A stretch of 64,000 nucleotides of DNA from an uncultured Muribaculaceae bacterium (GTDB lineage Bacteria; Bacteroidota; Bacteroidia; Bacteroidales; Muribaculaceae). The DNA lies in NCBI GenBank assembly GCA_910586475.1, contig CAJUHM010000001.1:1-64000 (forward strand), in the 5' to 3' direction. Shown piece after piece: positions 25,149 to 33,980 of this stretch (positions are counted from its first letter, which is position 1; every line of letters begins with the position of its first letter). Under the pieces are notes generated by a model. That model was not told the origin of the DNA and searched no databases. It saw only the letters and a program-made list of their open reading frames with translations. Made by a program: the position numbers and the translations under genes.

Positions 25149-26147
25149 ATGGTAAGTTATAAAGACTTAGGCCTTGTCAACACCCGTGAGATGTTTGCCA
25201 AAGCCATCGAAGGCGGCTATGCTGTTCCCGCATTCAATTTCAACAACATGGAGCAGCTTCAGGCTATCATCAAGGCAGCTGCTGAAGAAAAATCACCTGT
25301 AATCCTTCAGGTTTCCAAGGGCGCACGCAACTATGCAAACGCTACTCTTCTTCGCTATATGGCTCAGGGTGCTGTTGCCTATGCAAAGGAACTCGGCTGG
25401 GAAAATCCCCAGATCTGTCTTCACCTCGATCATGGTGACAGCTTCGAACTCTGCAAGAGCTGCATCGACAATGGTTTCTCATCTGTGATGATCGACGGTT
25501 CGCACCTTCCCTACGAAGAAAACGTTGCTCTGACCAAGCAGGTTGTTGACTATGCACACCAGTTTGACGTAACTGTCGAAGGTGAGCTCGGCGTTCTCGC
25601 CGGTGTTGAAGACGAAGTTTCTTCTGACCACCACACTTACACCGACCCCGAAGAAGTTATCGACTTCGCTACCCGCACAGGCTGCGATTCACTCGCTATC
25701 TCGATCGGTACTTCTCACGGTGCTTACAAGTTCACTCCCGAACAGTGTACCCGCGACCCGAAGACTGGCAAGCTCGTGCCTCCTCCCCTGGCATTCGAAG
25801 TGCTCGACGCCGTTATGGAAAAACTCCCCGGATTCCCCATCGTTCTCCACGGTTCAAGCTCTGTTCCCCAGGAATATGTTGACACTATCAACAAGTTCGG
25901 CGGCAAACTTCCCGATGCGATCGGTATTCCTGAAGAAGAACTCCGCAAAGCTGCCAAGAGCGCTGTCTGCAAGATCAACATCGACTCTGACAGCCGTCTG
26001 GCCATGACTGCTGCTGTCCGCGAGGTCTTCGCTACCAAGCCCGGCGAATTTGACCCCCGTAAATATCTCGGTCCGGCCCGTGACGAAATGGAACGTCTCT
26101 ACAAACACAAGATTGAAAACGTTCTCGGTTCGAACGGCAAAGCATGA
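25149..26147 (+). CDS. fba: Class II fructose-bisphosphate aldolase
   Basis: Zinc-dependent glycolytic/gluconeogenic aldolase (332 aa). Motifs: AVPAFNFNNMEQ near residue 25, the zinc ligands in LHLDHGDS (about residue 96) and GELGVLAGVED, and the C-terminal VLHGSSSVPQEY and CKINIDSDSR phosphate-binding loops. The codon use is more biased than in neighbouring minus-strand genes, as expected for a highly expressed enzyme. Terminator at 26179. Confidence 0.96.
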   Translation: MVSYKDLGLVNTREMFAKAIEGGYAVPAFNFNNMEQLQAIIKAAAEEKSPVILQVSKGARNYANATLLRYMAQGAVAYAKELGWENPQICLHLDHGDSFELCKSCIDNGFSSVMIDGSHLPYEENVALTKQVVDYAHQFDVTVEGELGVLAGVEDEVSSDHHTYTDPEEVIDFATRTGCDSLAISIGTSHGAYKFTPEQCTRDPKTGKLVPPPLAFEVLDAVMEKLPGFPIVLHGSSSVPQEYVDTINKFGGKLPDAIGIPEEELRKAAKSAVCKINIDSDSRLAMTAAVREVFATKPGEFDPRKYLGPARDEMERLYKHKIENVLGSNGKA

Positions 26148-26178
26148 CCGTTGAATTTTTAGGTTAATAAAAATGAAG

Positions 26179-26210
26179 CAACCCGAAGTCCTATGATGGA
26201 TTTCGGGTTG
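26179..26210 (+). terminator. Terminator of fba
   Basis: CAACCCGAA pairs with TTCGGGTTG, followed by TTTATTTTT. Confidence 0.9.
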
Positions 26211-26276
26211 TTTATTTTTAAGACAGTCGCGGAGTGGCCGGATGGTGCCGGTCTGCGGCTACCGGCCGCTATCGCT

Positions 26277-27485
26277 CTATTCAAGGTTATAGTCCTTTAT
26301 TTTGCGATATAGGGTGCGTTCGGAGATGTTGAGTTCGCGTGCGGTGTCTTTGCGGCGACCTCCGTTGTTTTCAAGCGCTCTGCGGATTGTCTCGCGCTCT
26401 GTTTCCTCGAGAGTGCGGGTCGCGGCCGGAACTTCTGTCTCGAAGGCGTTGAAGGCTGGAGGCGTGTCGGCAAGTCTGACGAGCGATGTGGTCGGGAGCT
26501 CGATTGCCTCGACATGGTGGGGGGGAGCCGGAGTCTGGACCGCGGTCTCGGCGGAGTCGAGGCGTCGGTGGAGCCGGTCGATTTCCGACTGCATGCGGAA
26601 GATCATGTTGAAGAGGAGTTCACGTTCCTGTTCGTAGTCGTGGATGTTGCGCGAGGCGATCGCTGTGGTGAATCCGGTCGATGCGGGAAGGTACGGTGCG
26701 AGATCCTCGCTGTCGATTTTGCTTCCGGCGAGGAACAGTGAGAGCTGTTCGATTACGTTTTTGAGCTGTCGCACGTTGCCGGGCCAGCGGTAGTGGAGAA
26801 GGGCTGAGCGTGCGGAGTCCTCGATCGTCACGGGGGGCATCGAGTAGCGTTCGGAGAAGTCGGCGGCGAATTTGCGTGCGAGCATTGTTATGTCGGCACC
26901 GCGGTCGCGCAGTGGCGGGACGCTGATCTGCACTGTCGAGAGCCGGTAGTAGAGGTCTTCGCGGAAACGTCCGTCCCGGACTGCTTCCAGCATGTCGACG
27001 TTTGTTGCGGCGACAACCCGGATGTTGGTCCGCTGTACGGTCGATGAGCCGACCTTCAGGAATTCACCGGTCTCAAGAACACGGAGCAGTCGCGCCTGTG
27101 TTGTCAGCGGAAGTTCGGCGACTTCGTCGAGGAATATGGTTCCGCCGTCGGCTTCTTCGAAATAGCCTTTACGTGCCGATACGGCTCCGGTGAATGATCC
27201 TTTTTCGTGGCCGAACAGTTCGGAGTCAATCGTGCCTTCCGGGATGGCACCGCAGTTGACTGCTATGTAGCGGGCGTGTTTGCGCGGAGAGTAGGCGTGG
27301 ATGATCTTCGGGAAGAATTCTTTACCCGATCCGCTCTCGCCGGTGACGAGGACCGAGAGGTCTATCGGGGCTACCTGTATGGCGCGTGTTATGGCGGCAA
27401 TCAGTGCCGGGGCGTTGCCGACGATGCCGAAGCGCATCTTGGCCTGCTGGACTTCTGCTGGTATTTCCGGTATGTTTACGGGCAT
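26277..27485 (-). CDS. Sigma-54-interacting AAA+ transcriptional activator without receiver domain
   Basis: Enhancer-binding protein (402 aa) that opens sigma-54 promoters. Walker A GESGSGKE is at residues 49-56, the sigma-54 contact loop GSFTGA at 96-101 (Ser replaces the usual Ala), Walker B IFLDEVAELP near 115-125, and the R-finger region FREDLYYRL near 175. A linker of about 110 residues with a coiled-coil stretch (LFNMIFRMQSEIDRLHRRL) leads to a C-terminal Fis-type helix-turn-helix ending ERTLYRKIKDYNLE. There is no N-terminal sensing domain. It lies 21 bp after ansA; its regulon is unknown. Confidence 0.92.
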   Translation of the reverse strand: MPVNIPEIPAEVQQAKMRFGIVGNAPALIAAITRAIQVAPIDLSVLVTGESGSGKEFFPKIIHAYSPRKHARYIAVNCGAIPEGTIDSELFGHEKGSFTGAVSARKGYFEEADGGTIFLDEVAELPLTTQARLLRVLETGEFLKVGSSTVQRTNIRVVAATNVDMLEAVRDGRFREDLYYRLSTVQISVPPLRDRGADITMLARKFAADFSERYSMPPVTIEDSARSALLHYRWPGNVRQLKNVIEQLSLFLAGSKIDSEDLAPYLPASTGFTTAIASRNIHDYEQERELLFNMIFRMQSEIDRLHRRLDSAETAVQTPAPPHHVEAIELPTTSLVRLADTPPAFNAFETEVPAATRTLEETERETIRRALENNGGRRKDTARELNISERTLYRKIKDYNLE

Positions 27486-27506
27486 TTAGTCTGTGTTGGT
27501 TGAGGT

Positions 27507-28568
27507 TTAAGCATTACGGGCGGGAATCGACATCTCGCCGCATAGAGGCGCGGCAAGGCGCTGGCGCACTTCTTCGTCGGAGAGGCCCTGGCCGAAGAGA
27601 AACATCATTTTCGTGATGGCTGCTTCGGTCGTTATGTCGGATCCGGGAATCACTCCTGCGGCGAGCATGGCGTCGCTGGCGGCATAGAGCCCCGGGACGA
27701 CGCTGCCTCCGACACACTGGGTCACGTTCATGACTATCAGTCCTCGGTCGCATGCCTGTCGCAGTTCGTTGAAGAACCAGGGGTTTGTCGGAGCGTTTCC
27801 GGCACCGAACGAACGGATGACGACGCCTTTTGTGTCGGGTGCTGCCAGGGCGTGGGCAAATGCTTCGCGGCGCAGTCCGGGGTAGAGGTCGATTACGCAG
27901 ATCCGGTTGTCGAGTCCGTAGTGGACTTTGAACGGTTCGTCGTTGTGGAGTCTGTAGAGGGAGTCCTCATGGAAGTTGATGCCGAGGCCAATTTTTGCCA
28001 GTTCGGGGTAGTTGTGGCTTTTGAATGCGTTGAAGTTGTCGGCCGACCGTTTTGTGGCGCGGTTTCCGCGCCAGAGATAGTTCTCGAACAGGATGGCGAC
28101 TTCCTGGACCATCGGACTGCCGTGGCGGTCGGTTGCGGCTGCGATCTGTACGGCTGTGATGAGGTTTTCCTCGCCGTCTGTGCGGACTTCGCCGATCGGC
28201 AGCTGCGAGCCGGTGATGATCACCGGTTTGCGCAGGTTCTCAAGCATGAATGAGAGTGCCGATGCGGTGTAGGCCATTGTGTCCGTCCCGTGGAGCACTA
28301 CGAAACCGTCATAGAGATGATAGTTAGTTTCGACAATTCTGGCGATTTCTTCCCAGTGCTGCGGACACATGTCGCTGGAGTCAATCGGAGGATTGAACGA
28401 AAAGTTGTCGATGACATAGTTGAGCATCTTGATTTTTGGCACGTTGTCGATCAGATGGTCGAAGTCAAACGGCTGTAGGGCTTCCGTTTCAGGGTTTTCT
28501 ATCATGCCGATTGTTCCGCCGGTGTAGATCAGCAGTATCCGTGGCCTTCTTGGGCTCGATGATTTCAT
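27507..28568 (-). CDS. ansA: Type I (cytosolic) L-asparaginase
   Basis: Hydrolyses asparagine to aspartate and ammonia. The 353-residue product has the first catalytic threonine in IYTGGTIGM and the second in VLHGTDTMAYTASAL. No signal peptide, so this is the cytoplasmic AnsA type. The ATG at 28568 is preferred over an in-frame TTG at 28577. It lies 28 bp after metG and 21 bp before the sigma-54 activator, suggesting one transcript. Glutaminase side activity is possible. Confidence 0.93.
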   Translation of the reverse strand: MKSSSPRRPRILLIYTGGTIGMIENPETEALQPFDFDHLIDNVPKIKMLNYVIDNFSFNPPIDSSDMCPQHWEEIARIVETNYHLYDGFVVLHGTDTMAYTASALSFMLENLRKPVIITGSQLPIGEVRTDGEENLITAVQIAAATDRHGSPMVQEVAILFENYLWRGNRATKRSADNFNAFKSHNYPELAKIGLGINFHEDSLYRLHNDEPFKVHYGLDNRICVIDLYPGLRREAFAHALAAPDTKGVVIRSFGAGNAPTNPWFFNELRQACDRGLIVMNVTQCVGGSVVPGLYAASDAMLAAGVIPGSDITTEAAITKMMFLFGQGLSDEEVRQRLAAPLCGEMSIPARNA

Positions 28569-28596
28569 AGGCTGCAACAGGGGAAGGGATGGTGGT

Positions 28597-30639
28597 TTAT
28601 TTGATTTGTGCGCCGGGAACGACCGGGGAAGCGGGGGTGATGAGTGCGAGCGATCCGTCGGCGTTTTCTGCCGAGAGGATCATTCCCTGCGATATGATTC
28701 CCCGCAGTTTGCGCGGCGGGAGGTTGGCGATGAAGCAGACCTGCTTGCCGACGAGCTCTTCGGGCGCATAGTGTTTGGCGATGCCTGAGACGATTGTGCG
28801 CTGTTCGATTCCGTCGTTGATGAGGAAGCGCAGGAGTTTGTCGGCTTTCGGCACTTTTGCGCATTCAATGACAGTTCCGACGCGCAGGTCGGCTTTCATG
28901 AATGTGTCGAAGTCGATGTCCGGTTGCTGCGGGGCGGCCTTGAAGTTTTTGATCTGGTTTTCTTTCTTGATGCGTTCGAGGCGGTCGAGCTGAGCCTGAA
29001 TTGTCTGATCTTCGATTTTTTCGAAAAGGAGTTCGGGGGGGGTAAGGGTGGTGCCCGCTTCAAGCAGTGAGTCGCTTCCGAGCTGGTCCCATGTCTGTTC
29101 TCCGAGTCCGGTCATCGATGCGAGACGGTCGGCAGTGAAGGGCAGGAACGGTTTGAAGGCGACAGCGATGTTTGCGCAGATCTGCATGGCGATGTTGAGT
29201 ATTGTCGCTGTGCGGTCCATGTCGGTTTTCGACACTTTCCAGGGTTCGGTTTCCTGCAGGTAGCGGTTTCCGATGCGTGCGATCTCCATTGCTTCTTTAA
29301 GGCCTTCGCGGAAGTGGAAGTTTTCGATTGCGTCTGTCAGGCGGTCGGCTGCGGCGTTTATGTCGCGGAATGCGGCCAGGTCGACTTCGGCAAGTTCTCC
29401 TCGGGCGGGTACGGCGCCGTTGAAGTATTTATGGGTCAGCACCATTGCGCGGTTGACGAAGTTGCCGAGGATTGCCACGAGCTCGTTGTTGTTGCGAGCC
29501 TGGAAGTCGGCCCAGGTGAAGTCGTTGTCTTTTGTCTCGGGGGCGTTTGCGGTCAGAACGTAGCGGAGCACGTCCTGTTTTCCGGGGAAGTCAGCGAGGT
29601 ATTCGTGAAGCCAGACGGCCCAGTTTCTCGAGGTTGAGATTTTGTCGCCTTCGAGGTTGAGGAATTCGTTGGCAGGGACATTGTCGGGCAGCTGGAAGCC
29701 GTCGCCATATGCCATCAGCATTGCGGGGAACACGATGCAGTGGAAGACGATGTTGTCCTTTCCGATGAAGTTGATGACGCGTGTCTCGGGATCTTTCCAG
29801 TAGTTTTCCCAGGTGTCCGGCAGGAGTTCTTTGGTGTTGGAGATGTAGCCGATCGGAGCGTCAAACCAGACGTAGAGCACTTTGCCTTCTGCGCCTTCGA
29901 CCGGAACGGGTACGCCCCAGTCGAGGTCGCGGCTGACGGCGCGCGGCTGCAGACCGAGGTCGAGCCACGATTTGCATTGGCCGTAGACGTTGGATTTCCA
30001 TTCTTTGTGGTCGTCGAGAATCCATTTGCGCAGGTTCGGCTCCCAGCGGTTGAGGGGAAGATACCAGTGGGTTGTCTCACGCATTGTCACGGGGGCGGAG
30101 GTGAGGCTTGAGCGGGGGTTGATAAGGTCGGTTGCGTTGAGGGAGGTTCCGCAGGCCTCACACTGGTCTCCGTAGGCGTTTTCGTTTCCGCAGTGGGGGC
30201 ATGTTCCGGTCACGTAGCGGTCGGCGAGGAACTGTCCGGCCTGTTCGTCGTAGGGCTGCAGCGAGGTGTGGATCTCGAACTGGTTATTGTCATAGAGCCG
30301 GCGGAAGAATTCCGATGCGGTCTTTTTGTGGATGTCGCTTGTTGTCCGCGAGTATATGTCGAAAGAAATTCCGAGTCCCTCCATCGAGTCTTTGATGATT
30401 GTGTGGTAGCGGTCGACGATGTCCTGTGGGGTCACACCCTCGTTGCGGGCTTTGATTGTGATTGGCACACCATGTTCGTCGCTTCCACCGATCATGATGA
30501 CATCCTCGCCTTTCATTCTGAGAAACCGGGCATAGATGTCGGCGGGAACATATACGCCGGCAAGGTGGCCGATGTGGACAGGCCCGTTGGCATAGGGCAG
30601 GGCGGTTGTGATAAGGGTGCGTTTGAACTTCTTTTCCAT
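28597..30639 (-). CDS. metG: Methionyl-tRNA synthetase with C-terminal tRNA-binding domain
   Basis: Charges tRNA-Met (680 aa). The HIGH motif sits in [11 protein letters not shown] near residue 22. A zinc knuckle has CPHCG...CEACG near residues 145-162. The KMSKS loop is KISTS (about residue 330), as usual in Bacteroidetes. The C-terminal EMAP/Trbp111 domain begins near residue 575 ([20 protein letters not shown]). A -7 element lies at 30726. No anomaly. Confidence 0.97.
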   Translation of the reverse strand: MEKKFKRTLITTALPYANGPVHIGHLAGVYVPADIYARFLRMKGEDVIMIGGSDEHGVPITIKARNEGVTPQDIVDRYHTIIKDSMEGLGISFDIYSRTTSDIHKKTASEFFRRLYDNNQFEIHTSLQPYDEQAGQFLADRYVTGTCPHCGNENAYGDQCEACGTSLNATDLINPRSSLTSAPVTMRETTHWYLPLNRWEPNLRKWILDDHKEWKSNVYGQCKSWLDLGLQPRAVSRDLDWGVPVPVEGAEGKVLYVWFDAPIGYISNTKELLPDTWENYWKDPETRVINFIGKDNIVFHCIVFPAMLMAYGDGFQLPDNVPANEFLNLEGDKISTSRNWAVWLHEYLADFPGKQDVLRYVLTANAPETKDNDFTWADFQARNNNELVAILGNFVNRAMVLTHKYFNGAVPARGELAEVDLAAFRDINAAADRLTDAIENFHFREGLKEAMEIARIGNRYLQETEPWKVSKTDMDRTATILNIAMQICANIAVAFKPFLPFTADRLASMTGLGEQTWDQLGSDSLLEAGTTLTPPELLFEKIEDQTIQAQLDRLERIKKENQIKNFKAAPQQPDIDFDTFMKADLRVGTVIECAKVPKADKLLRFLINDGIEQRTIVSGIAKHYAPEELVGKQVCFIANLPPRKLRGIISQGMILSAENADGSLALITPASPVVPGAQIK

Positions 30640-30725
30640 ATTATAATGCTTTCGTTTACTACGTTTCTCTAACTCCGGACGGAAGGAGTCTGAACTCTGT
30701 TCTGCGGGAGCTGCGTTTTAAATCG

Positions 30726-30733
30726 CAAAATTA
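30726..30733 (-). promoter_or_regulatory. Bacteroidetes -7 element for metG
   Basis: The minus strand reads TAATTTTG about 87 bp upstream of the metG start. A GTTG about 22 bp upstream is a poor -33 candidate. Confidence 0.5.
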
Positions 30734-30802
30734 CGAAAAATCATCCGATTCCCCGCAACTTTTTGCTCTAACTTTGGACGCCTGCGGCCGGGATATAAAA
30801 AA

Positions 30803-30831
30803 CTAAGGAAAGTCTCACGACTTTCCTTTAG
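30803..30831 (-). terminator. Terminator of the intergenic RNA (minus strand)
   Basis: On the minus strand CTAAAGGAAAGTC pairs with GACTTTCCTTAG around GTGA, with one bulge, followed by TTTTTT. Confidence 0.88.
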
Positions 30832-30963
30832 CTTCAAATACACAATTATCTATAAAACAACTATTGTACGTCTGTCTACATTCAGAAAAGGTTTCTTACG
30901 GGCGCGCAATAAAACCGCCGATAATTGAAACCTGCGTTAGTCGGGATGTAGTGATAAATCTTT

Positions 30964-31009
30964 TAGAGCATCTCTTTTGGTTTGGATAGAGCATCTCTTT
31001 AGGTTTAGC
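30964..31009. repeat. Two tandem 23-bp repeats inside the intergenic RNA
   Basis: Copies at 30964-30986 and 30987-31009 agree at 20 of 23 positions. Both begin TAGAGCATCTCTTT, which contains the small inverted repeat AGAGCATCTCT. Too few and too short for a CRISPR. Confidence 0.85.
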
Positions 31010-31044
31010 TGCACGTTGTAGTAATTATCCCTTTAAACACACTG

Positions 31045-31076
31045 CAAAATTACAAAGATATTTATGTGAATCCAAT
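31045..31076 (-). promoter_or_regulatory. Promoter of the intergenic RNA
   Basis: On the minus strand ATTG (31073-31076) and TAATTTTG (31045-31052) are spaced by 20 bp. The nearest upstream gene ends at 31288, so this promoter serves a non-coding transcript. Confidence 0.72.
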
Positions 31077-31232
31077 CATTTAATCCTTTTTAACTTAAAA
31101 TAGTACAGGGCGTTTCCGGATGGTGATCCGAAATGTCGTGTTACTGTTTGTCTTTTAGGGAAAATTGCGCCGGAAATGTTGGTCGGGCAATTGTGAAATG
31201 TTGGAAATAGTCTTTGTAAAAAGTTAAATTTA

Positions 31233-31250
31233 AGCGGTTTCGAGGCCGCT
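31233..31250 (-). terminator. Weak terminator-like hairpin after the CobW gene
   Basis: On the minus strand AGCGG...CCGCT is followed by TAAATTTAACTTTTT. Only five paired bases are certain. Confidence 0.4.
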
Positions 31251-31287
31251 GAGGTTGTGGCGGCGGATGGTGTGTGGTGAAGATGTG

Positions 31288-32523
31288 TCAAGCGATGCAG
31301 TCGTCGAGGGCTGCGATTATTGCTTCGCGGTCCATGTTGCGGCCGATGAAAACGATTTTCTGCATCCGGTCGCCGTAGACGTCGTCCCAGTCGCGCATTA
31401 GTCCGGGTTCGCGTGCCATCAGTTCCTCGAGTTCTTCGGCGGGGGCTGTGGCATACCATTTTCCGCAGGCTGTCAGTTTTTTCTGGATGCCGGCCTGTTC
31501 GAACAGGTAGGTCATGTCGGGCTCTTCGTCGAAATAGCAGATGCCTTTGGCGCGGATGACTCCTTTTGGCCAGTTGCGTCCGACGAAATAGTCGAATTTG
31601 TTGAGCGACATTGCGGGGCGTCTGTAGTAGACGAATGTCGAGATTCCGAATTCGCCTACGTCGCCTTCCTGATCCGGGTGGTGGTGATGGCAGTGGCAGA
31701 TTCCGTGATCGTGGTCGCAGTGGCTGTGGTCGTGGCTGTTGTCGTGGTCGCAGTGGCTGTGGTGGTGTTCTTTCTCGATTTCCTCGAGGGGTTTTTCGAT
31801 TTCCTTTATCCATGTCGCGGATGTCGCGACGCGTCCGAAGTTGAATCGTCCGGTGTTGAGGATCGAGTCGAAGTCGATGTCGGCATAGTCGGTATCGATT
31901 ATTTCGGCTTCGGGCTGGATGGCGCGTATTGTGGCGCGTATTTTCTTTGCGTCGGCGGGTGATACTTCTGAAATCTTATTGAGCACGACTACGTTGCAGA
32001 ATTCGATCTGCTGGATGATCAGGTTCTCGATCTCTTCTGGCTGGATGGAGTCGGCGGTTAGCGATTTGCCGGCGGCGAATTCGCTCTGGAGGCGCAGGGC
32101 GTCGACGACGGTCACGATGCAGTCGAGTCTCGGGGTTCCGAAGCGGTTTATCTGCGGGCCCATTGCCTGTATGGAGCATATTGTCTGTGCGATCGGTTCG
32201 GGTTCGCATATGCCGCTTGCTTCGATCACTATATAGTCGAAGCGATCTCCTTCCATCAGGTCGGTCAGCTGCTCGACGAGGTCCATTTTCAGGGTGCAGC
32301 AGATGCATCCGTTCTGTAGGGCGACAAGGCTGTCGTCGTTGCTGCCGACGATTCCGTCGCGTGCTATCAGTTCGGCGTCGATATTGACTTCGCCGATGTC
32401 GTTGACGATAACGGCAAAGCGGATTCCGCGGCGGTTAGAGAGGAGTCGGTTGACGAGGGTTGTTTTGCCGCTTCCGAGATAGCCGGTCAGCAGCAGTACT
32501 GGCATTTCGCGTTTGGTTTCCAT
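31288..32523 (-). CDS. CobW/COG0523 family GTPase metallochaperone with His-rich insert
   Basis: GTP-driven metal-delivery protein (411 aa), most often linked to zinc. Walker A is GYLGSGKTT (residues 14-22), the metal-binding motif GCICC is at 72-76, and the base-specificity NKxD-like loop is LNKISE near 181. Residues 253-282 form a dense His/Cys/Asp segment (HHHSHCDHDNSHDHSHCDHD and onward), a likely metal buffer. A C-terminal CobW_C domain follows. It has its own -7 element at 32624. The substrate protein is not evident from the neighbours (umuDC upstream, RNA candidate downstream). Confidence 0.92.
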   Translation of the reverse strand: METKREMPVLLLTGYLGSGKTTLVNRLLSNRRGIRFAVIVNDIGEVNIDAELIARDGIVGSNDDSLVALQNGCICCTLKMDLVEQLTDLMEGDRFDYIVIEASGICEPEPIAQTICSIQAMGPQINRFGTPRLDCIVTVVDALRLQSEFAAGKSLTADSIQPEEIENLIIQQIEFCNVVVLNKISEVSPADAKKIRATIRAIQPEAEIIDTDYADIDFDSILNTGRFNFGRVATSATWIKEIEKPLEEIEKEHHHSHCDHDNSHDHSHCDHDHGICHCHHHHPDQEGDVGEFGISTFVYYRRPAMSLNKFDYFVGRNWPKGVIRAKGICYFDEEPDMTYLFEQAGIQKKLTACGKWYATAPAEELEELMAREPGLMRDWDDVYGDRMQKIVFIGRNMDREAIIAALDDCIA

Positions 32524-32623
32524 GACGGTTCGATGCGATTACACAATAATAATATATAATGGGATATAACTATATAAGGGAGTATGCAATATGCTAAGGA
32601 GGATCGGTCTGATTCCTGTGATG

Positions 32624-32631
32624 CAAAATTA
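32624..32631 (-). promoter_or_regulatory. Bacteroidetes -7 element for the CobW-family gene
   Basis: The minus strand reads TAATTTTG just past the umuC stop codon. The ~95-nt leader to 32523 is very AT-rich (TATA/ATAT runs around 32540-32575) and could hold a metal-regulator operator; this is only a suggestion. Confidence 0.5.
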
Positions 32632-32652
32632 CTGAAAAAATGTGATTCGCCC

Positions 32653-33963
32653 CTATTGATCAGTTTTCTTTTTTGCGGCGGTTTCGGCTGAGGGCGCCGA
32701 CTGGATTTCGATGATGTCGGAGAGCCGCATGGTGTAGAGTCGTGAGTCGTGTTCGCGGCGCACGAGGTTGTCGATGCCGTTGCCGGCCGATGCGAGGTGG
32801 ATGCGGTTGCGTGTGGCGAGGTTGCGGTTGATCGTGTCCATTGTTTCCATCAGCCGGCGATGTTTCTCGTCGTCGTCCACGCTGGTGAACAGGTTGCGCT
32901 GGATTTGGTCTCGCGGCCGGAGGCGTCCGATCGTCACTCCTGCTTTTTTGTAGCCATAGCCTTTGCGGAAGATCGATCTCAGGGCTTCGGTCGCGGCGCT
33001 TGCGAGTTCGGGGGTGAAGTCGGTAGGGTCGGCCAAACGTAGGGTGGCGGTGTTGAAATACTGCGGGGCGCGCTGGTGGAAGCGGTTGGTGCACAGGTAG
33101 ACGGTGATTTCCTCGGCGGCCGAGTTCTGGCGCCGTAGTTTGCGGGCTATGATTGAGGTGAAGGTGCAGACGGCCTTTCGCAGGTCTTCGAAGTCATAGA
33201 GGTCGGTCGCGAAGGAGCGCGACGAGGTGATTGTCTGTTTGTCGGGTGTCGCTTTTTCAACCGGGATCGACGGGATGCCGTTTAGCTCGCGCCAGGTTCG
33301 TTTTCCGGTGGCGTTGAAGATCCGGCTGATTGTGGCCTCGTCGAGGTCGGCGAGCTGGCGGGCTGTGGTGATGCCTCGTTCTGTGAGTTGTTTCGAGAGG
33401 CGGCGTCCGATGCCCCATGTGTCGCGGATGTCGGTGAGTTCGAGTGCTTTCAGTCGCTTTGTCTCGCTGTCGATGAGGCATGCTCCGCGGTAGCCGGCAT
33501 GTTTCTTTGCGAATCCGGCTGCGATTTTGGCAAGTGTCTTGGTCGGGGCTATGCCGACTGATACGGGGATGCCGGTGTGTCGGCTGACGTGCCGGACGAT
33601 GTAGCGTCCGAAGTCTTCGATGTCGCCTGTGCCGGCGTCGATTGTCATGAAGGCTTCGTCGATCGAGTAGATTTCGATCGGGGTGGAGCACATGGATTCG
33701 AGGGTGGCCATGACGCGTGAGGAGATGTCGCCATATAGCCGATGGTTGCCGGAGATGACGGCGACGTTGTTGGCTTCGCAGAATTCTCTGATCCTGAAGA
33801 AAGGCATGCCGCGCTTTAGTCCGATGCTTTTCGCTTCGTTGGAGAGTGCTACGGCGCATCCGTCGTTGTTGCTGAGCACGATGACCGGCCGCCCGATCAG
33901 GTCGGGTCGGAAGAGCCGTTCGCACGAGACGAAAAAGTTGTTGCAGTCGATCAGTGCAATCAT
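32653..33963 (-). CDS. umuC: Y-family DNA polymerase V subunit UmuC
   Basis: Error-prone translesion polymerase (436 aa). The N-terminus MIALIDCNNFFVSCERLF carries the first catalytic aspartate, and YSIDEAFMTI (about residues 98-107) the second acidic pair. The finger motif is VLSNNDGCAVALSNEAK. A helix-hairpin-helix follows near residue 180 (WGIGRRLSKQL), and the little-finger domain fills the C-terminal half. It lies 17 bp after umuD. No defects. Confidence 0.95.
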   Translation of the reverse strand: MIALIDCNNFFVSCERLFRPDLIGRPVIVLSNNDGCAVALSNEAKSIGLKRGMPFFRIREFCEANNVAVISGNHRLYGDISSRVMATLESMCSTPIEIYSIDEAFMTIDAGTGDIEDFGRYIVRHVSRHTGIPVSVGIAPTKTLAKIAAGFAKKHAGYRGACLIDSETKRLKALELTDIRDTWGIGRRLSKQLTERGITTARQLADLDEATISRIFNATGKRTWRELNGIPSIPVEKATPDKQTITSSRSFATDLYDFEDLRKAVCTFTSIIARKLRRQNSAAEEITVYLCTNRFHQRAPQYFNTATLRLADPTDFTPELASAATEALRSIFRKGYGYKKAGVTIGRLRPRDQIQRNLFTSVDDDEKHRRLMETMDTINRNLATRNRIHLASAGNGIDNLVRREHDSRLYTMRLSDIIEIQSAPSAETAAKKKTDQ

Positions 33964-33980
33964 TGGCGGATGGTGAGGGG

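Larger units (their letters stand above)
30797..31040 (-). ncRNA. Candidate structured small RNA with own promoter and terminator
   Basis: About 244 nt between metG and the CobW gene. A promoter (31045-31076) and a U-tailed terminator (30797-30831) bracket it on the minus strand, and no ORF of useful length lies inside. Near its middle are nested complementary segments that form a rod: 30876-30881 with 30946-30951, 30889-30895 with 30927-30933, and 30901-30904 with 30916-30919. The 5' part carries a 23-bp tandem repeat. The rod shape and size recall 6S-type RNA, but I cannot establish that. A long leader of metG is the alternative, though the terminator would cut it off before metG. Confidence 0.6.

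Noticed and set aside
30964..31009. CRISPR-like tandem repeat
   Set aside because: Only two copies, no spacers, no cas genes in the window.
31076..31813. 245-codon Arg/Pro-rich frame on the minus strand
   Set aside because: Alternate frame of the His-rich CobW gene extended through the intergenic RNA region; low-complexity composition of a shadow.
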